From assembly GCA_903902325.1 (NCBI GenBank), contig CAIUUO010000227.1, positions 1 to 34,020 on the forward strand: a stretch of DNA of 34,020 bases, written 5' to 3'. Shown piece by piece: positions 15,802 through 24,186 of this stretch. The notes under the pieces were generated by a model. That model searched no databases. It had not been told where the DNA came from and worked only from the letters and a program-made list of their open reading frames with translations. How positions within the stretch are numbered: position 1 is the stretch's first letter; every line of letters starts with the position of its first letter. The position numbers were made by a program, and so were the translations under genes. The DNA is from an uncultured Bacteroidia bacterium (lineage in GTDB: Bacteria; Bacteroidota; Bacteroidia; Bacteroidales; Prolixibacteraceae).

Positions 15802-17997
15802 ATGAGTGAAAACAAAGAGAATCTGGAAGTGAATGAGACAGTAGAAAATTCTGCTGTTGAGCCCACTACCCCGGAAATTAAAGAAGAAACACCAGTGGCA
15901 GAAGTTGCAGCAGAAGTTGTTGCAGAACCTGTTGCAGAAGAAGTTGCAGTAGTTGCAGAGGAACCTGTTGCAGAAGAAGTTGCAGTAGTTGCAGATGAAC
16001 CTGTAATGGAAGAAGTTGTTGCAGTTACAGAGGAACCTGTTGCTGAAGAAGTTGCCGCAGTTGCGGAAGAAGCCGTAGTTGAAACTCCGGTTGCAGAAGA
16101 AGTAAAAGCAGTTGCTGAAGAAACCGTGATAGCTGAGCCTGTTGCAGTTGTTGAAGCGCCTGTGGTTAAAGAAAAAGTTGTTGTGGCTAAAACACCGGTT
16201 ATCATTGAAACCGCATCCGCCGCAGCCAGCGAAGAGGAATTTGACTGGGATGCCTTCGAAGGTAAAAAATCCACAGAAGGTTCATCTTCCAAACAAACAA
16301 TGACAGACATGTACGACAACACACTTTCCATCCTACAGGAGAAAGAATGTGTTGATGGTATCGTGATCTCAATGAACAAGCGTGAAGTGGTAGTCAACAT
16401 TGGCTACAAATCTGACGGTATTGTTTCTGTCAATGAATTCAGATATAACCCGAACCTGAAAGTGGGCGACAAGGTTGAGGTCTATGTCGAAACCCTTGAA
16501 GACAAGAAAGGCCAGTTAACGTTATCCCACAAGAAAGCACGTGCGATGCGCAGCTGGGATCGCGTCAATGCAGCCCTTGAAAACGACGAAATTATTACCG
16601 GATTTATCAAATGCCGTACGAAAGGCGGTATGATTGTAGATGTATTCGGAATCGAAGCATTCCTTCCGGGATCACAGATCGATGTCAAGCCAATTCGTGA
16701 CTACGATATCTATGTCGGAAAAACGATGGAATTCAAGGTGGTTAAAATCAACCACGAATTCAGAAATGTTGTTGTATCCCACAAGGCGCTTATCGAAGCC
16801 GAACTGGAACAACAGAAGAAAGACATCATCTCCAAACTTGAAAAAGGACAGGTACTCGAAGGTACGGTTAAGAATATCACCTCTTACGGTGTGTTCATCG
16901 ACCTTGGCGGCGTAGACGGTCTTATTCACATCACAGACCTTAGCTGGGGCCGCGTAGCTCATCCGAACGAAATTGTACAGCTGGACGAGAAAATCAACGT
17001 GGTTATCCTCGACTTCGATGATGAGAAGAAGAGAATCGCCCTTGGTTTGAAACAACTCGCATCTCACCCATGGGACAACGTCAGTGCTGACCTTAAAGTT
17101 GGTGATGTTGTGAAAGGTAAAGTTGTAGTCATTGCTGACTACGGCGCATTTATCGAAATTGCTCCCGGCGTTGAAGGTTTGATTCACGTTTCAGAAATGA
17201 GCTGGTCACAGCATCTACGTTCTGCCCAGGACTTCCTGAAAGTAGGCGACGAGGTTGAAGCTACCATTCTGACGCTTGATCGTGACGAACACAAAATGTC
17301 GTTGGGTATCAAGCAAATGAAGAATGACCCATGGTCACAGATCGAAACGAAATATATGATTGGCTCTTCACATACTGCCAAAGTCCGCAACTTCACCAAC
17401 TTCGGTGTCTTTGTAGAAATTGAAGAAGGTGTTGATGGATTGATCCACATCAGCGATCTGAGTTGGACCAAGAAAATCAAGCACCCGTCTGAGTTTACCT
17501 CCATCGGGTCTGAGATTGAAGTCCAGGTACTCGACATCGACAAGGAAAACCGTCGTCTGAGCCTCGGCCACAAACAACTCGAAGAAAATCCATGGGATGT
17601 ATTCGAAACTATCTTCACGGTTGATTCTATTCACGAAGGTACCGTCATCGACCTGTTCGACAAGGGTGCTGTCATCTCTCTGCCTTATGGTGTTGAGGGT
17701 TTTGCAACTCCACGTCACCTGGTTAAGGAAGATGGATCTCACGTGAAAATGGATGAAAAACTGGAATTCAAGGTTATTGAATTCTCCAAATCAGCCAAGA
17801 GAATCATTCTTTCTCACTCACGTGTTTATGAGGATGTGAAGAAAACGGATGAAACGGCCAAGAAAAAAACTGCCACCAGGCAGACAGCTCCAAAGAGTGT
17901 TAAACCGGTAAAAGATACCATGGAAAAAACGACTCTTGGAGATATCAGCGAATTGGCTGCCCTGCGTACACAAATGGAAGAAAACGAGAAGAAATAA
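15802..17997 (+). CDS. rpsA: 30S ribosomal protein S1 with a long acidic repeat extension
   Basis: 731 residues, longer than the roughly 560-620 expected. Six S1 (OB-fold) domains run from about residue 182 to 675; clear ones include EGTVKNITSYGVFIDLGGVD, KGKVVVIADYGAFIEI and AKVRNFTNFGVFVEIEEGVD, each followed by GLIH(I/V)(T/S)(D/E)(L/M)SW. The sixth is diverged (GTVIDLFDKGAVISLPYG). The C-terminal tail TTLGDISELAALRTQ is typical of the phylum. Residues 1-145 are a Glu/Val/Ala/Pro-rich extension built partly on a 12-residue repeat, PVAEEVAVVAEE. S1 delivers mRNA to the small ribosomal subunit; in Bacteroidota, where Shine-Dalgarno signals are weak, it is expected to matter for initiation. 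Confidence 0.95.
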   Translation: MSENKENLEVNETVENSAVEPTTPEIKEETPVAEVAAEVVAEPVAEEVAVVAEEPVAEEVAVVADEPVMEEVVAVTEEPVAEEVAAVAEEAVVETPVAEEVKAVAEETVIAEPVAVVEAPVVKEKVVVAKTPVIIETASAAASEEEFDWDAFEGKKSTEGSSSKQTMTDMYDNTLSILQEKECVDGIVISMNKREVVVNIGYKSDGIVSVNEFRYNPNLKVGDKVEVYVETLEDKKGQLTLSHKKARAMRSWDRVNAALENDEIITGFIKCRTKGGMIVDVFGIEAFLPGSQIDVKPIRDYDIYVGKTMEFKVVKINHEFRNVVVSHKALIEAELEQQKKDIISKLEKGQVLEGTVKNITSYGVFIDLGGVDGLIHITDLSWGRVAHPNEIVQLDEKINVVILDFDDEKKRIALGLKQLASHPWDNVSADLKVGDVVKGKVVVIADYGAFIEIAPGVEGLIHVSEMSWSQHLRSAQDFLKVGDEVEATILTLDRDEHKMSLGIKQMKNDPWSQIETKYMIGSSHTAKVRNFTNFGVFVEIEEGVDGLIHISDLSWTKKIKHPSEFTSIGSEIEVQVLDIDKENRRLSLGHKQLEENPWDVFETIFTVDSIHEGTVIDLFDKGAVISLPYGVEGFATPRHLVKEDGSHVKMDEKLEFKVIEFSKSAKRIILSHSRVYEDVKKTDETAKKKTATRQTAPKSVKPVKDTMEKTTLGDISELAALRTQMEENEKK
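15928..16071 (+). repeat. Four 36-bp in-frame repeats in the S1 N-terminal extension
   Basis: Units at 15928-15963, 15964-15999, 16000-16035 and 16036-16071 each encode a version of PVAEEVAVVAEE. The first two differ by a single base; the third and fourth are more diverged. Being a multiple of three, gain or loss of a unit would keep the frame. Confidence 0.85.
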
Positions 17998-18025
17998 TTT
18001 CATCTCCTTTTGTTCTCAAAATAAT

Positions 18026-18057
18026 AAAAAGCCCGGCTATTCTGCCGGGTTTTTTTA
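18026..18057 (+). terminator. Rho-independent terminator after rpsA
   Basis: Stem CCCGGC (18032-18037) and GCCGGG (18044-18049) around a TATTCT loop, extended by an A-run before and a run of seven Ts after. It lies 28 nt after the S1 stop codon. Confidence 0.9.
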
Positions 18058-18105
18058 TCTTTAAACTTTGATATTCCTTTGGATATCATCCATAACCAGA
18101 TTATT

Positions 18106-19020
18106 ATGAATTCTTTTTCCGTAACAATCCTTGGAAGCAGTTCAGCCTTGCCGACCTCCACGAGGTTCCCGACTGCGCAGGTGGTTCGGCTTAACGAACA
18201 ACTGTTCCTTTTGGATTGCGGGGAAGGCACCCAGATTCAGCTCCGAAAATTTGGATTCAAAATGGGGAAGATTAACCATATCTTCATTTCTCACCTTCAT
18301 GGCGACCATATTTACGGTTTGCCCGGACTGATTTCGTCGCTTGCACTCTATGGAAAGAAGGGGGAGTTGCACATTTATGCCCATTCGGATCTTCAGCCGA
18401 TGATGGAAGGCATGATGAAGTTTATGAATGAGGTTACAGACCTGACAGTCAAATATCATCCATTGAATTTTAAAAGAAATGCCGTCGTTTTCGAAGATAA
18501 GAAAATTCGGATAACATCATTCCCACTAAAACACAGGATATCCTGCTGCGGCTTCCTATTCCAGGAACTGCCTTCAGAATTGCATTTGGACAAGCAGGCA
18601 TTGAAACGTTTTGAAATACCGGTTTCTCAGCGGTTGAACATAAAGAAAGGAGCAGATCTTGTTCTGGCTGATGGTACCGTTGTTTCCAACAAGGAACTAA
18701 CTCTGCCTTCAAACCCGGTCAGGAGTTATGCCTTTTGTACGGATACCCTTTTTTTGAAGAAAATCGTCCCAACAATTGAGGGAGTTGATCTTCTTTACCA
18801 TGAAGCCACCTTTGCAGGTGATTTGGCCGACCTGGCCAAAAAGACTTTCCATAGTACCTCCATTCAGGCGGCTGAGATGGCAAAGGCTGCCAAGGTGAAA
18901 AAACTGGTCATTGGGCACTTCTCATCCAGGTACAAAACTGCTTCAACCCTTGTGGAGGAAGCCAGGGAGATCTTTCCGGAAACCTATGAAGCGAGCGATG
19001 GAGATTGCTTTGAATTGTAG
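18106..19020 (+). CDS. rnz: Ribonuclease Z (tRNA 3' processing)
   Basis: 304 residues from the ATG at 18106; the in-frame TTG at 18079 gives an extension not usual for the family, which begins near FSVTILGSSSALP. It is a metallo-beta-lactamase-fold endonuclease that trims the 3' trailer of precursor tRNAs. Zinc-ligand motif: FISHLHGDHIYGLPGLI. Later ligands: YHEATF, FHSTSIQAAEMAK and VIGHFSSRY. LLDCGEGTQIQL is another family mark. The role is consistent with the tRNA in this window, which lacks an encoded CCA and would need 3' trimming and CCA addition. It follows the S1 terminator as its own unit. Confidence 0.96.
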   Translation: MNSFSVTILGSSSALPTSTRFPTAQVVRLNEQLFLLDCGEGTQIQLRKFGFKMGKINHIFISHLHGDHIYGLPGLISSLALYGKKGELHIYAHSDLQPMMEGMMKFMNEVTDLTVKYHPLNFKRNAVVFEDKKIRITSFPLKHRISCCGFLFQELPSELHLDKQALKRFEIPVSQRLNIKKGADLVLADGTVVSNKELTLPSNPVRSYAFCTDTLFLKKIVPTIEGVDLLYHEATFAGDLADLAKKTFHSTSIQAAEMAKAAKVKKLVIGHFSSRYKTASTLVEEAREIFPETYEASDGDCFEL

Positions 19021-19098
19021 TAAAGTTTGAAGTGTTTAGTTGGATTGAAACGTTCATTGCACAAATTTTCTCAAAACCTTCCGGGACTTCCGAAGATT

Positions 19099-20523
19099 TT
19101 ATTTATTATCCGGAAAAAATTCCTTGTGAAAATTGACAAGATAGAGACGTTCTTCGGCGCGGGTAAAGGCGGTATACAACCAGCGCAAAAATTCCCTGTC
19201 CATCATTTCCGGTGTCAGGTAGCCGTGGTCCAGGAATACGGCCTTCCACTGTCCGCCCTGGGCCTTGTGGCAGGTCACTGCATAGGAATATTTTACCTGA
19301 AGTGCGTTGAACCAGGGATCTTCCCTTATTTTTTTCCACCGTTCACGCTTGTTCCGGATTTCGAGGTAATCTTCGGAGATGGCCTCGAACAGCCGCTTAT
19401 TATCGTCGGATGATAAAGCAGGAGCCTCTACTTTCAGGGTTTCCAGCAAGATTTTGCACTCAACTTCCATATCCTGATAATCTGTCAGTCGAAGAACCAC
19501 GTTGGCGAAATGAAAGCCGTAGCGCTCCTCGTATTTCCTGATCCTGACGATCTCTGCAATATCCCCATTGGCAATAAAGTCGAGTTCCTCGAGTTGTTTC
19601 GACCAGTGATAATTGTTCTTGACAATCATCAGCAAATCCCCCTTCATGATTTCATCTTCCTGGTAAAGAATGGTCTTTCGGATGCCTTCGTTAAATAAAT
19701 TGGCACGCTTGTTGGAACGTGTGATGACGATCGTCTCTTCCATGCCAAAACGGTTGTAGCAATTGGAAATTTCCTCAATCAACTGGTCACCGCCCAATTG
19801 AACTACATCCTGAAATCCCTTCATATTGATGTGCCAGAATCCGGTAGGTGACTCATCCAGAATCCGGTTACGGATGAATGTCGCATTGGCAAGAATGCCT
19901 GAGTCCAGGGACTGTCTGACAACTTCCCTTAACTCCTGTGATATCACATCCAGTCCAAAGAGGGATAATTCATCGGTTTCCAGCGCAGGACTCATGGCCA
20001 GCCCCACAGGTGGAAGTTGTGCCGTATCACCCGACACAATCAGTTTGCAGTTGAACCCCGCTGTTACATATTCGATTAAATCAGACAGCAGGTAACCAGA
20101 ACCAAAAACGCTGTGATCCTGCGGCAGATTTGAAATCATGGAGGCTTCATCAACGACGAAGACCGTGTTTTTGCTTAAGTTCCTGTCCAGGGAAAATTTA
20201 CTCAGACCATCTGCTCCCGATTGCTGACGATATATTTTCTTATGAATGGTCGAGGCGGATTTACCGCTTTGCTTTGAAAGCACTTTTGCAGCCCTCCCGG
20301 TAGGGGCTAACAGTACAAATTTGATTTTCAACTCGTCCAGCACTTTTACCAGCGCACTGATGGCAGATGTCTTTCCGGTCCCGGCATAACCTTTTAACAG
20401 GAACAAAGAGTCACTATCAGGAGAAGAAACGAAATCTGCCAGCTTATCTATCATCTCCTTCTGACCCGACGTTGGTTCGTGTCCAAGTTTCTGAATGATC
20501 AAACCGGAGATAAAATTCTTCAT
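19099..20523 (-). CDS. RecD-like superfamily 1 DNA helicase
   Basis: 474 residues. Motif I (Walker A) is LLKGYAGTGKTSAIS with Lys51, Walker B is VFVVDEASMIS, motif III region is LIVSGDTAQLPPVG, and the C-terminal motifs are TCHKAQGGQWKAVFLDHG and LYTAFTRAEERLYL. This is the AAA_30 plus UvrD_C_2 arrangement of short RecD/Pif1-like 5'-3' helicases, without the N-terminal helix-hairpin-helix domains of RecD2. It probably acts in DNA repair or replication restart; there is no recB or recC nearby. It converges on rnz with 78 nt between stop codons, where I see no strong terminator. Confidence 0.92.
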   Translation of the reverse strand: MKNFISGLIIQKLGHEPTSGQKEMIDKLADFVSSPDSDSLFLLKGYAGTGKTSAISALVKVLDELKIKFVLLAPTGRAAKVLSKQSGKSASTIHKKIYRQQSGADGLSKFSLDRNLSKNTVFVVDEASMISNLPQDHSVFGSGYLLSDLIEYVTAGFNCKLIVSGDTAQLPPVGLAMSPALETDELSLFGLDVISQELREVVRQSLDSGILANATFIRNRILDESPTGFWHINMKGFQDVVQLGGDQLIEEISNCYNRFGMEETIVITRSNKRANLFNEGIRKTILYQEDEIMKGDLLMIVKNNYHWSKQLEELDFIANGDIAEIVRIRKYEERYGFHFANVVLRLTDYQDMEVECKILLETLKVEAPALSSDDNKRLFEAISEDYLEIRNKRERWKKIREDPWFNALQVKYSYAVTCHKAQGGQWKAVFLDHGYLTPEMMDREFLRWLYTAFTRAEERLYLVNFHKEFFPDNK

Positions 20524-20751
20524 TAGGTTGTTATTTAAAAGAGTTGGTTTAAAAGAGTCGAATAAATTTCTAAATTTGTGGATTGTGAACCAATTTATTG
20601 CGAAGAAAACGAAAAAAATCGATTCAATATTTCATTGATTTTATTCTTCTTTTGGTATTTTGGATTATTTACCTGTCTCGGTGCTCTTGTTCTGTTTCCG
20701 GCTTAAGCGGAAGTTAACTGAGTTACCGGGGAAAACCTATAAAGAGATTCC

Positions 20752-21603
20752 ATGCAAGACATCTGTTTTATCGACAAGGCATTCGATCGCGAACAGAGTA
20801 ATTTATATCATCTATCCATTCAGATAAGCCTGGATGGTTTTTCCTATGCCATCCTCGATATCCCGAAAGGTAAATATACGGTGTTGAAATCTTTTAATTT
20901 CTTCCTGAAACGTCCGCGTTTGCTTTTTATGAAGATTCGTGAATTGATGAATGAGGACGAGTACCTGAACATGAAATTTAAAAGTACGGAAATTATTTAC
21001 GCGACTGAAAAATTTACATTGGTTCCCCAGGCTTTCTTCCAGAATGGATTAGCAGAAAAGTATTTTAGTTTTAACCATGAAGCCGAAAAAGGCTATTCAT
21101 TGGAAAAGACGCTGCTTTCTAAAGGTGAAGCCTGGTGTATTTTCAGTATCCCGGATAACCTTAAAGAATTCCTGGTTCTTAAATTTCCGAAGGCAACCAT
21201 CAGGCACAACCTTTTCCCATTGATCGAAAGAGCATTAAAGGAGAATAAAAATCTTCCGGATCGAAAGCAGGTACATCTGAATTTTTTCAGAAGCTATTTT
21301 GAAATCATTGTAGTATCCGGTTCAAAACTATTGTTGTGCAATCAGTTCAATTATTCAGGTGATACGGATGTGCTCTATTATGTCCTGTATATTTTTGACC
21401 AGCTAAAACTTTCAACAGATTCAACAGAACTGATTATCCACGGTTATTTTCAGCAAACAAATCCATTGTACCAGTCTTTTAAAAAATACATCAGGAAAAC
21501 TGTATTTGCCAGTCCGACCTCTCTGTTTACTTACAGCTATACTTTTAGTCAGCTATCGGATCACTATTTTACTTCACTTCTTGATCTCTACAAATGCGAA
21601 TAA
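20752..21603 (+). CDS. DUF3822 family protein
   Basis: 283 residues. I recognise the DUF3822 pattern, a Bacteroidota family often placed directly before rsmD: DKAFDREQSNLYHLSIQIS at the N-terminus, YAILDIPKGKYTVL, then a second half with SKLLLCNQFNYSGDTDVLYY and YYVLYIFDQLKL. The family's two-lobed beta-rich layout resembles actin/Hsp70-type ATPase folds (similar to pilus-assembly PilM proteins), but no ATP-binding motif can be confirmed by eye. No signal peptide or membrane segment. Its last 10 nt overlap the start of rsmD, so the two are translated from one message. Confidence 0.85.
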   Translation: MQDICFIDKAFDREQSNLYHLSIQISLDGFSYAILDIPKGKYTVLKSFNFFLKRPRLLFMKIRELMNEDEYLNMKFKSTEIIYATEKFTLVPQAFFQNGLAEKYFSFNHEAEKGYSLEKTLLSKGEAWCIFSIPDNLKEFLVLKFPKATIRHNLFPLIERALKENKNLPDRKQVHLNFFRSYFEIIVVSGSKLLLCNQFNYSGDTDVLYYVLYIFDQLKLSTDSTELIIHGYFQQTNPLYQSFKKYIRKTVFASPTSLFTYSYTFSQLSDHYFTSLLDLYKCE

Positions 21604-22130
21604 TAGGTGGGGAACTTAAAGGCCGGCTCTTTAAACCCGGAAAAAATTTCAAGGCCAGGCCGACAACCGATTTTGCCAGGGAGAATCTGTTCAATATACT
21701 GAACAACAGGATAGATTTTGAAGAAACAAGCGTTCTGGATCTTTTTGCCGGAACCGGAAGTATATCTTTCGAATTTGCTTCCAGGGGATGCAAGTCTGTC
21801 ACCTCCGTAGAAATTGATCATGTACATTACGCTTTTATTTCATCTGTCATTCAGCAACTGAAACTTGAAATGATTGTACATCTGTTAAGATACGATGTAC
21901 TCAAGTTCATTCCGCGATGTACTGAAAAATATGATCTTATTTTTGCTGATCCTCCCTATCAATTAGCTACCCTCAAGGAAATTCCGGATCTTGTGTTAAA
22001 GCATGAACTGGTTAATCCAGGCGGCTTGTTCATTCTGGAACATGGCAAGAGTGACAATTTTGCATCTCATCCCAATCTGGTAGAACAGAGAGTTTACGGC
22101 AGTGTCCATTTTTCTTTCTTCCGGCCTTGA
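21594..22130 (+). CDS. rsmD: 16S rRNA (guanine(966)-N2)-methyltransferase
   Basis: 178 residues. It methylates G966 of 16S rRNA with S-adenosylmethionine. N-terminal family signature: MRIIGGELKGR and ARPTTDFARENLFNIL. SAM-binding motif I is VLDLFAGTGSISFEFASRG, the acidic motif II is TSVEID, and the catalytic motif IV is LIFADPPYQL. The length is usual. It overlaps DUF3822 by 10 nt. No clear terminator follows. Confidence 0.95.
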   Translation: MRIIGGELKGRLFKPGKNFKARPTTDFARENLFNILNNRIDFEETSVLDLFAGTGSISFEFASRGCKSVTSVEIDHVHYAFISSVIQQLKLEMIVHLLRYDVLKFIPRCTEKYDLIFADPPYQLATLKEIPDLVLKHELVNPGGLFILEHGKSDNFASHPNLVEQRVYGSVHFSFFRP

Positions 22131-22283
22131 ACCTGCGTATTTCCTGTTTGAACACAAAAATCTCCGGACAGGTAAAAATGCGTTTTGACTTAATAATTAG
22201 TCGGCATTTCCAGTTTGACTTATTGAATTTCAACGAAATAGATGATGCTAAGGGTGGTATGTCCTATTTTTATTGAAAGTTCA

Positions 22284-22314
22284 TTGCAGATAAACAAAAC
22301 TAGTCGTATATTTG
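22284..22314 (+). promoter_or_regulatory. Promoter of tRNA-Asp
   Basis: A -7 box TATATTTG (22307-22314) lies 20 nt after TTG (22284-22286; the full element reads ATTG). Transcription would start near 22321, about 25 nt before the mature tRNA. Confidence 0.6.
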
Positions 22315-22345
22315 CACTGCTTTTGGGGTAGCCTGGGAGTACTTT

Positions 22346-22419
22346 GGTTTGGTAGTTCAGTTGGTTAGAATACCTGCCTGTCACGCAGGGGGTCGCGGGT
22401 TCGAGTCCCGTCCAGACCG
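22346..22419 (+). tRNA. tRNA-Asp (anticodon GUC)
   Basis: A complete cloverleaf. Acceptor GGTTTGG pairs with CCAGACC (one G-T), discriminator G at 22419. The D arm contains AGTTCAGTTGGTTAGAAT; the anticodon stem is CCTGC/GCAGG around CTGTCAC with GTC at 22380-22382; the T arm is CGGG-TTCGAGT-CCCG. The next bases are CAA, so CCA is not encoded and must be added after processing. Confidence 0.97.
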
Positions 22420-22420
22420 C

Positions 22421-22449
22421 AAAGCCCCGGAGTAACTCCGGGGCTTTTG
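22421..22449 (+). terminator. Terminator after tRNA-Asp
   Basis: Perfect inverted repeat AAAGCCCCGGAG / CTCCGGGGCTTT with a TAA loop, then TTTTG and further T-runs. It starts 2 nt after the mature tRNA end. Confidence 0.92.
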
Positions 22450-22572
22450 TATTTTTCTGCCAAATATGATTATCTTTTCAAAAAATAAACTATATTTCTG
22501 AAATATGTGACGGCACCTTCGTTTGCCCCGGATAATCATAAATGATTTACCATTTCAACTATTATTGATCAC

Positions 22573-23106
22573 ATGAGAACAAATATTATTTTTTGGCTAT
22601 TCTTACTCGTTCTTGTTTCGATGTTTTCTTCATCCAATGTTGGTGCAGTACCAAATGACAAAAAAAAATCCGTGGGGAACAACGGAGAAAGGCAGCGTGA
22701 ATATTCTGAAGCAGTAAATGCCTTGAAAGATCAGGTTTTCCTCCTGAGTCTCTACTCATTTGTGGATAATGAAGGTAGAATGGCTGGAATTGAGCCTGAA
22801 GGGAATTTTATAACAGTCAATAAAGACAAGTTCATGATGCAAAAATCTGCAGCCCTGGTATTGACTACCTTTTCTGGCTCTGACCACATGAAGGGTATTC
22901 TGAGTGATTTCAAACTCAAGGAAAGTAAAAATGGTAATATCCAGTTTTCGTTTGTTATGACGGATGGAGATAAGAGCCTGATTTTTAAGGGTAAAATGAA
23001 CAAAGGTGACAATATCATTGAGGGCAGCATTAAAGGGAAGAAGGAAGAACGAGAAATCTCTGTAAGTGCAAATATTCAACCGGTTAAATCACATTTTAAT
23101 TATTGA
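22573..23106 (+). CDS. Small secreted protein, DUF4251-like
   Basis: 177 residues with a signal peptide (MRTNIIFWLFLLVLVSMF, cleavage near SNVGA). The mature part is charged and beta-rich: GNFITVNKDKFMMQ, LVLTTFSGSDHMKGILSDF, NIQFSFVMTDGDKSLIFKG and a C-terminal REISVSANIQPV. This order resembles the DUF4251 family of small Bacteroidota envelope proteins, but the match is by memory and is uncertain. No lipobox Cys, so it is probably periplasmic or secreted. It lies 46 nt upstream of the LytTR regulator on the same strand and may share its transcript. Confidence 0.72.
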   Translation: MRTNIIFWLFLLVLVSMFSSSNVGAVPNDKKKSVGNNGERQREYSEAVNALKDQVFLLSLYSFVDNEGRMAGIEPEGNFITVNKDKFMMQKSAALVLTTFSGSDHMKGILSDFKLKESKNGNIQFSFVMTDGDKSLIFKGKMNKGDNIIEGSIKGKKEEREISVSANIQPVKSHFNY

Positions 23107-23151
23107 TTTCATCGGATACTCTGCAGGAAACAGATATAGAAATAGATTGAG

Positions 23152-24012
23152 ATGTTTGAGAATTTAAATCAGCCATACCAGTTCAACAATAATTTTAAGC
23201 ACAATGCACGAACAATCTTGTTTGTTAGCATGGGGTTTATTCTCATTGTCCTATATATCCAGCCGTTGGGTATCAATTTCCTGAAGTCGGAGCACGATGG
23301 CTATTTCGTATTAGGAGCCGGTTTCTTGACTGCGGCTACCCTTTTCCTGAATACCTTGATCTTCCCGGGCATTTTTCCCCGTTTATTTGATCCTGCAAAT
23401 TGGACCATCCGAAAGGAGCTGATCTGGAACTTCTGGATGTTCATTAATCTCTTTGTTGTTTTCACATTGATGGCATGGCTGGCTAAAACTACCTCTTATA
23501 CAGATCTTCCTTTTTTCAGGACAGGAGCATTGTCGCTTTTACCTTTGATCCTGTTTAATCTGATCAGTTATAACCGATCCATGAAGGAGAAGGTGGTCAA
23601 CATGATTGATTCAGGGAAAAGCTGGCTAAAAGAAGAGATCAATTCATTTCAGAACCCACCAGGTCAGGAGTCGGTAATGCTGGTTGCAGAAAATAAGAAA
23701 CAAGCATTTGCAGAGGAGGTAGAACGGGTTATCCTGATTCATTCCTCAGGCAATTATGTCGAGATATATTGGATCGACCGGAAACAGGCTGTTCGCAGAA
23801 GACTGTTCAGACAATCATTTACCAATGTGGAGAAAGCCCTTGAAACATCTGATGTAATGCTGAAATGCCACCGCTGCTGGATGGTCAACATCAATAAGGT
23901 GAATAAAATGAAACGATCGTCCAATGGATATCATTTGGAGATGGAAAGTCTTGAATTTCCTGTCCCGGTATCGAGGAATTGGATCACATTATTCAAGGAA
24001 AAGCTGAACTGA
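23152..24012 (+). CDS. Membrane-bound LytTR-family transcriptional regulator
   Basis: 286 residues. Four hydrophobic stretches occupy about residues 20-150: ILFVSMGFILIVLYIQPLG, VLGAGFLTAATLFLNTLI, WMFINLFVVFTLMAWLA and ALSLLPLILFNLI. A linker and a C-terminal LytTR DNA-binding domain follow: ERVILIHSSGNYVEIYW, VEKALETSDVMLKCHRCWMV and PVSRNWITLFKEKL. The conserved SGNYVEIY and CHRCWMVN phrases are the beta-strand and loop elements that contact DNA. There is no receiver domain, so the membrane part may sense directly or respond to an unseen partner. No histidine kinase is adjacent. Confidence 0.93.
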   Translation: MFENLNQPYQFNNNFKHNARTILFVSMGFILIVLYIQPLGINFLKSEHDGYFVLGAGFLTAATLFLNTLIFPGIFPRLFDPANWTIRKELIWNFWMFINLFVVFTLMAWLAKTTSYTDLPFFRTGALSLLPLILFNLISYNRSMKEKVVNMIDSGKSWLKEEINSFQNPPGQESVMLVAENKKQAFAEEVERVILIHSSGNYVEIYWIDRKQAVRRRLFRQSFTNVEKALETSDVMLKCHRCWMVNINKVNKMKRSSNGYHLEMESLEFPVPVSRNWITLFKEKLN

Positions 24013-24186
24013 ACTGTTTTTCGTCCATATCATACGTGTATTTCATCCCGTGAAATATGCATTTCGACCCAAAATCCTGTGTTTTCAACCATTTATTCGT
24101 TGCATATCCCATTTTTTTGCAGGGTAAAGATTCTATGCCTACCATTGTTCCGTTTATTAGACAGAATAGTTAAAAGTGTAGCAAGG

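Noticed and set aside
15786-16400. Ser/Thr/Ala-rich open frame on the minus strand.
   Set aside because: It is the antisense of the repetitive S1 extension and has low-complexity composition produced by those repeats.
20578-20706. A possible 42-codon small membrane protein (GTG start, hydrophobic segment ILFFFWYFGLFTCLGALVLF) upstream of DUF3822.
   Set aside because: The GTG overlaps a -7-like box (TAAATTTG, 20571-20578), so the likely transcript would start after it. It lacks other coding evidence and may be chance in an AT-rich leader.
24079-24186. Upstream ATG extension of the nitronate monooxygenase.
   Set aside because: The extra 36 residues do not resemble the family N-terminus, which begins at the ATG at 24187.
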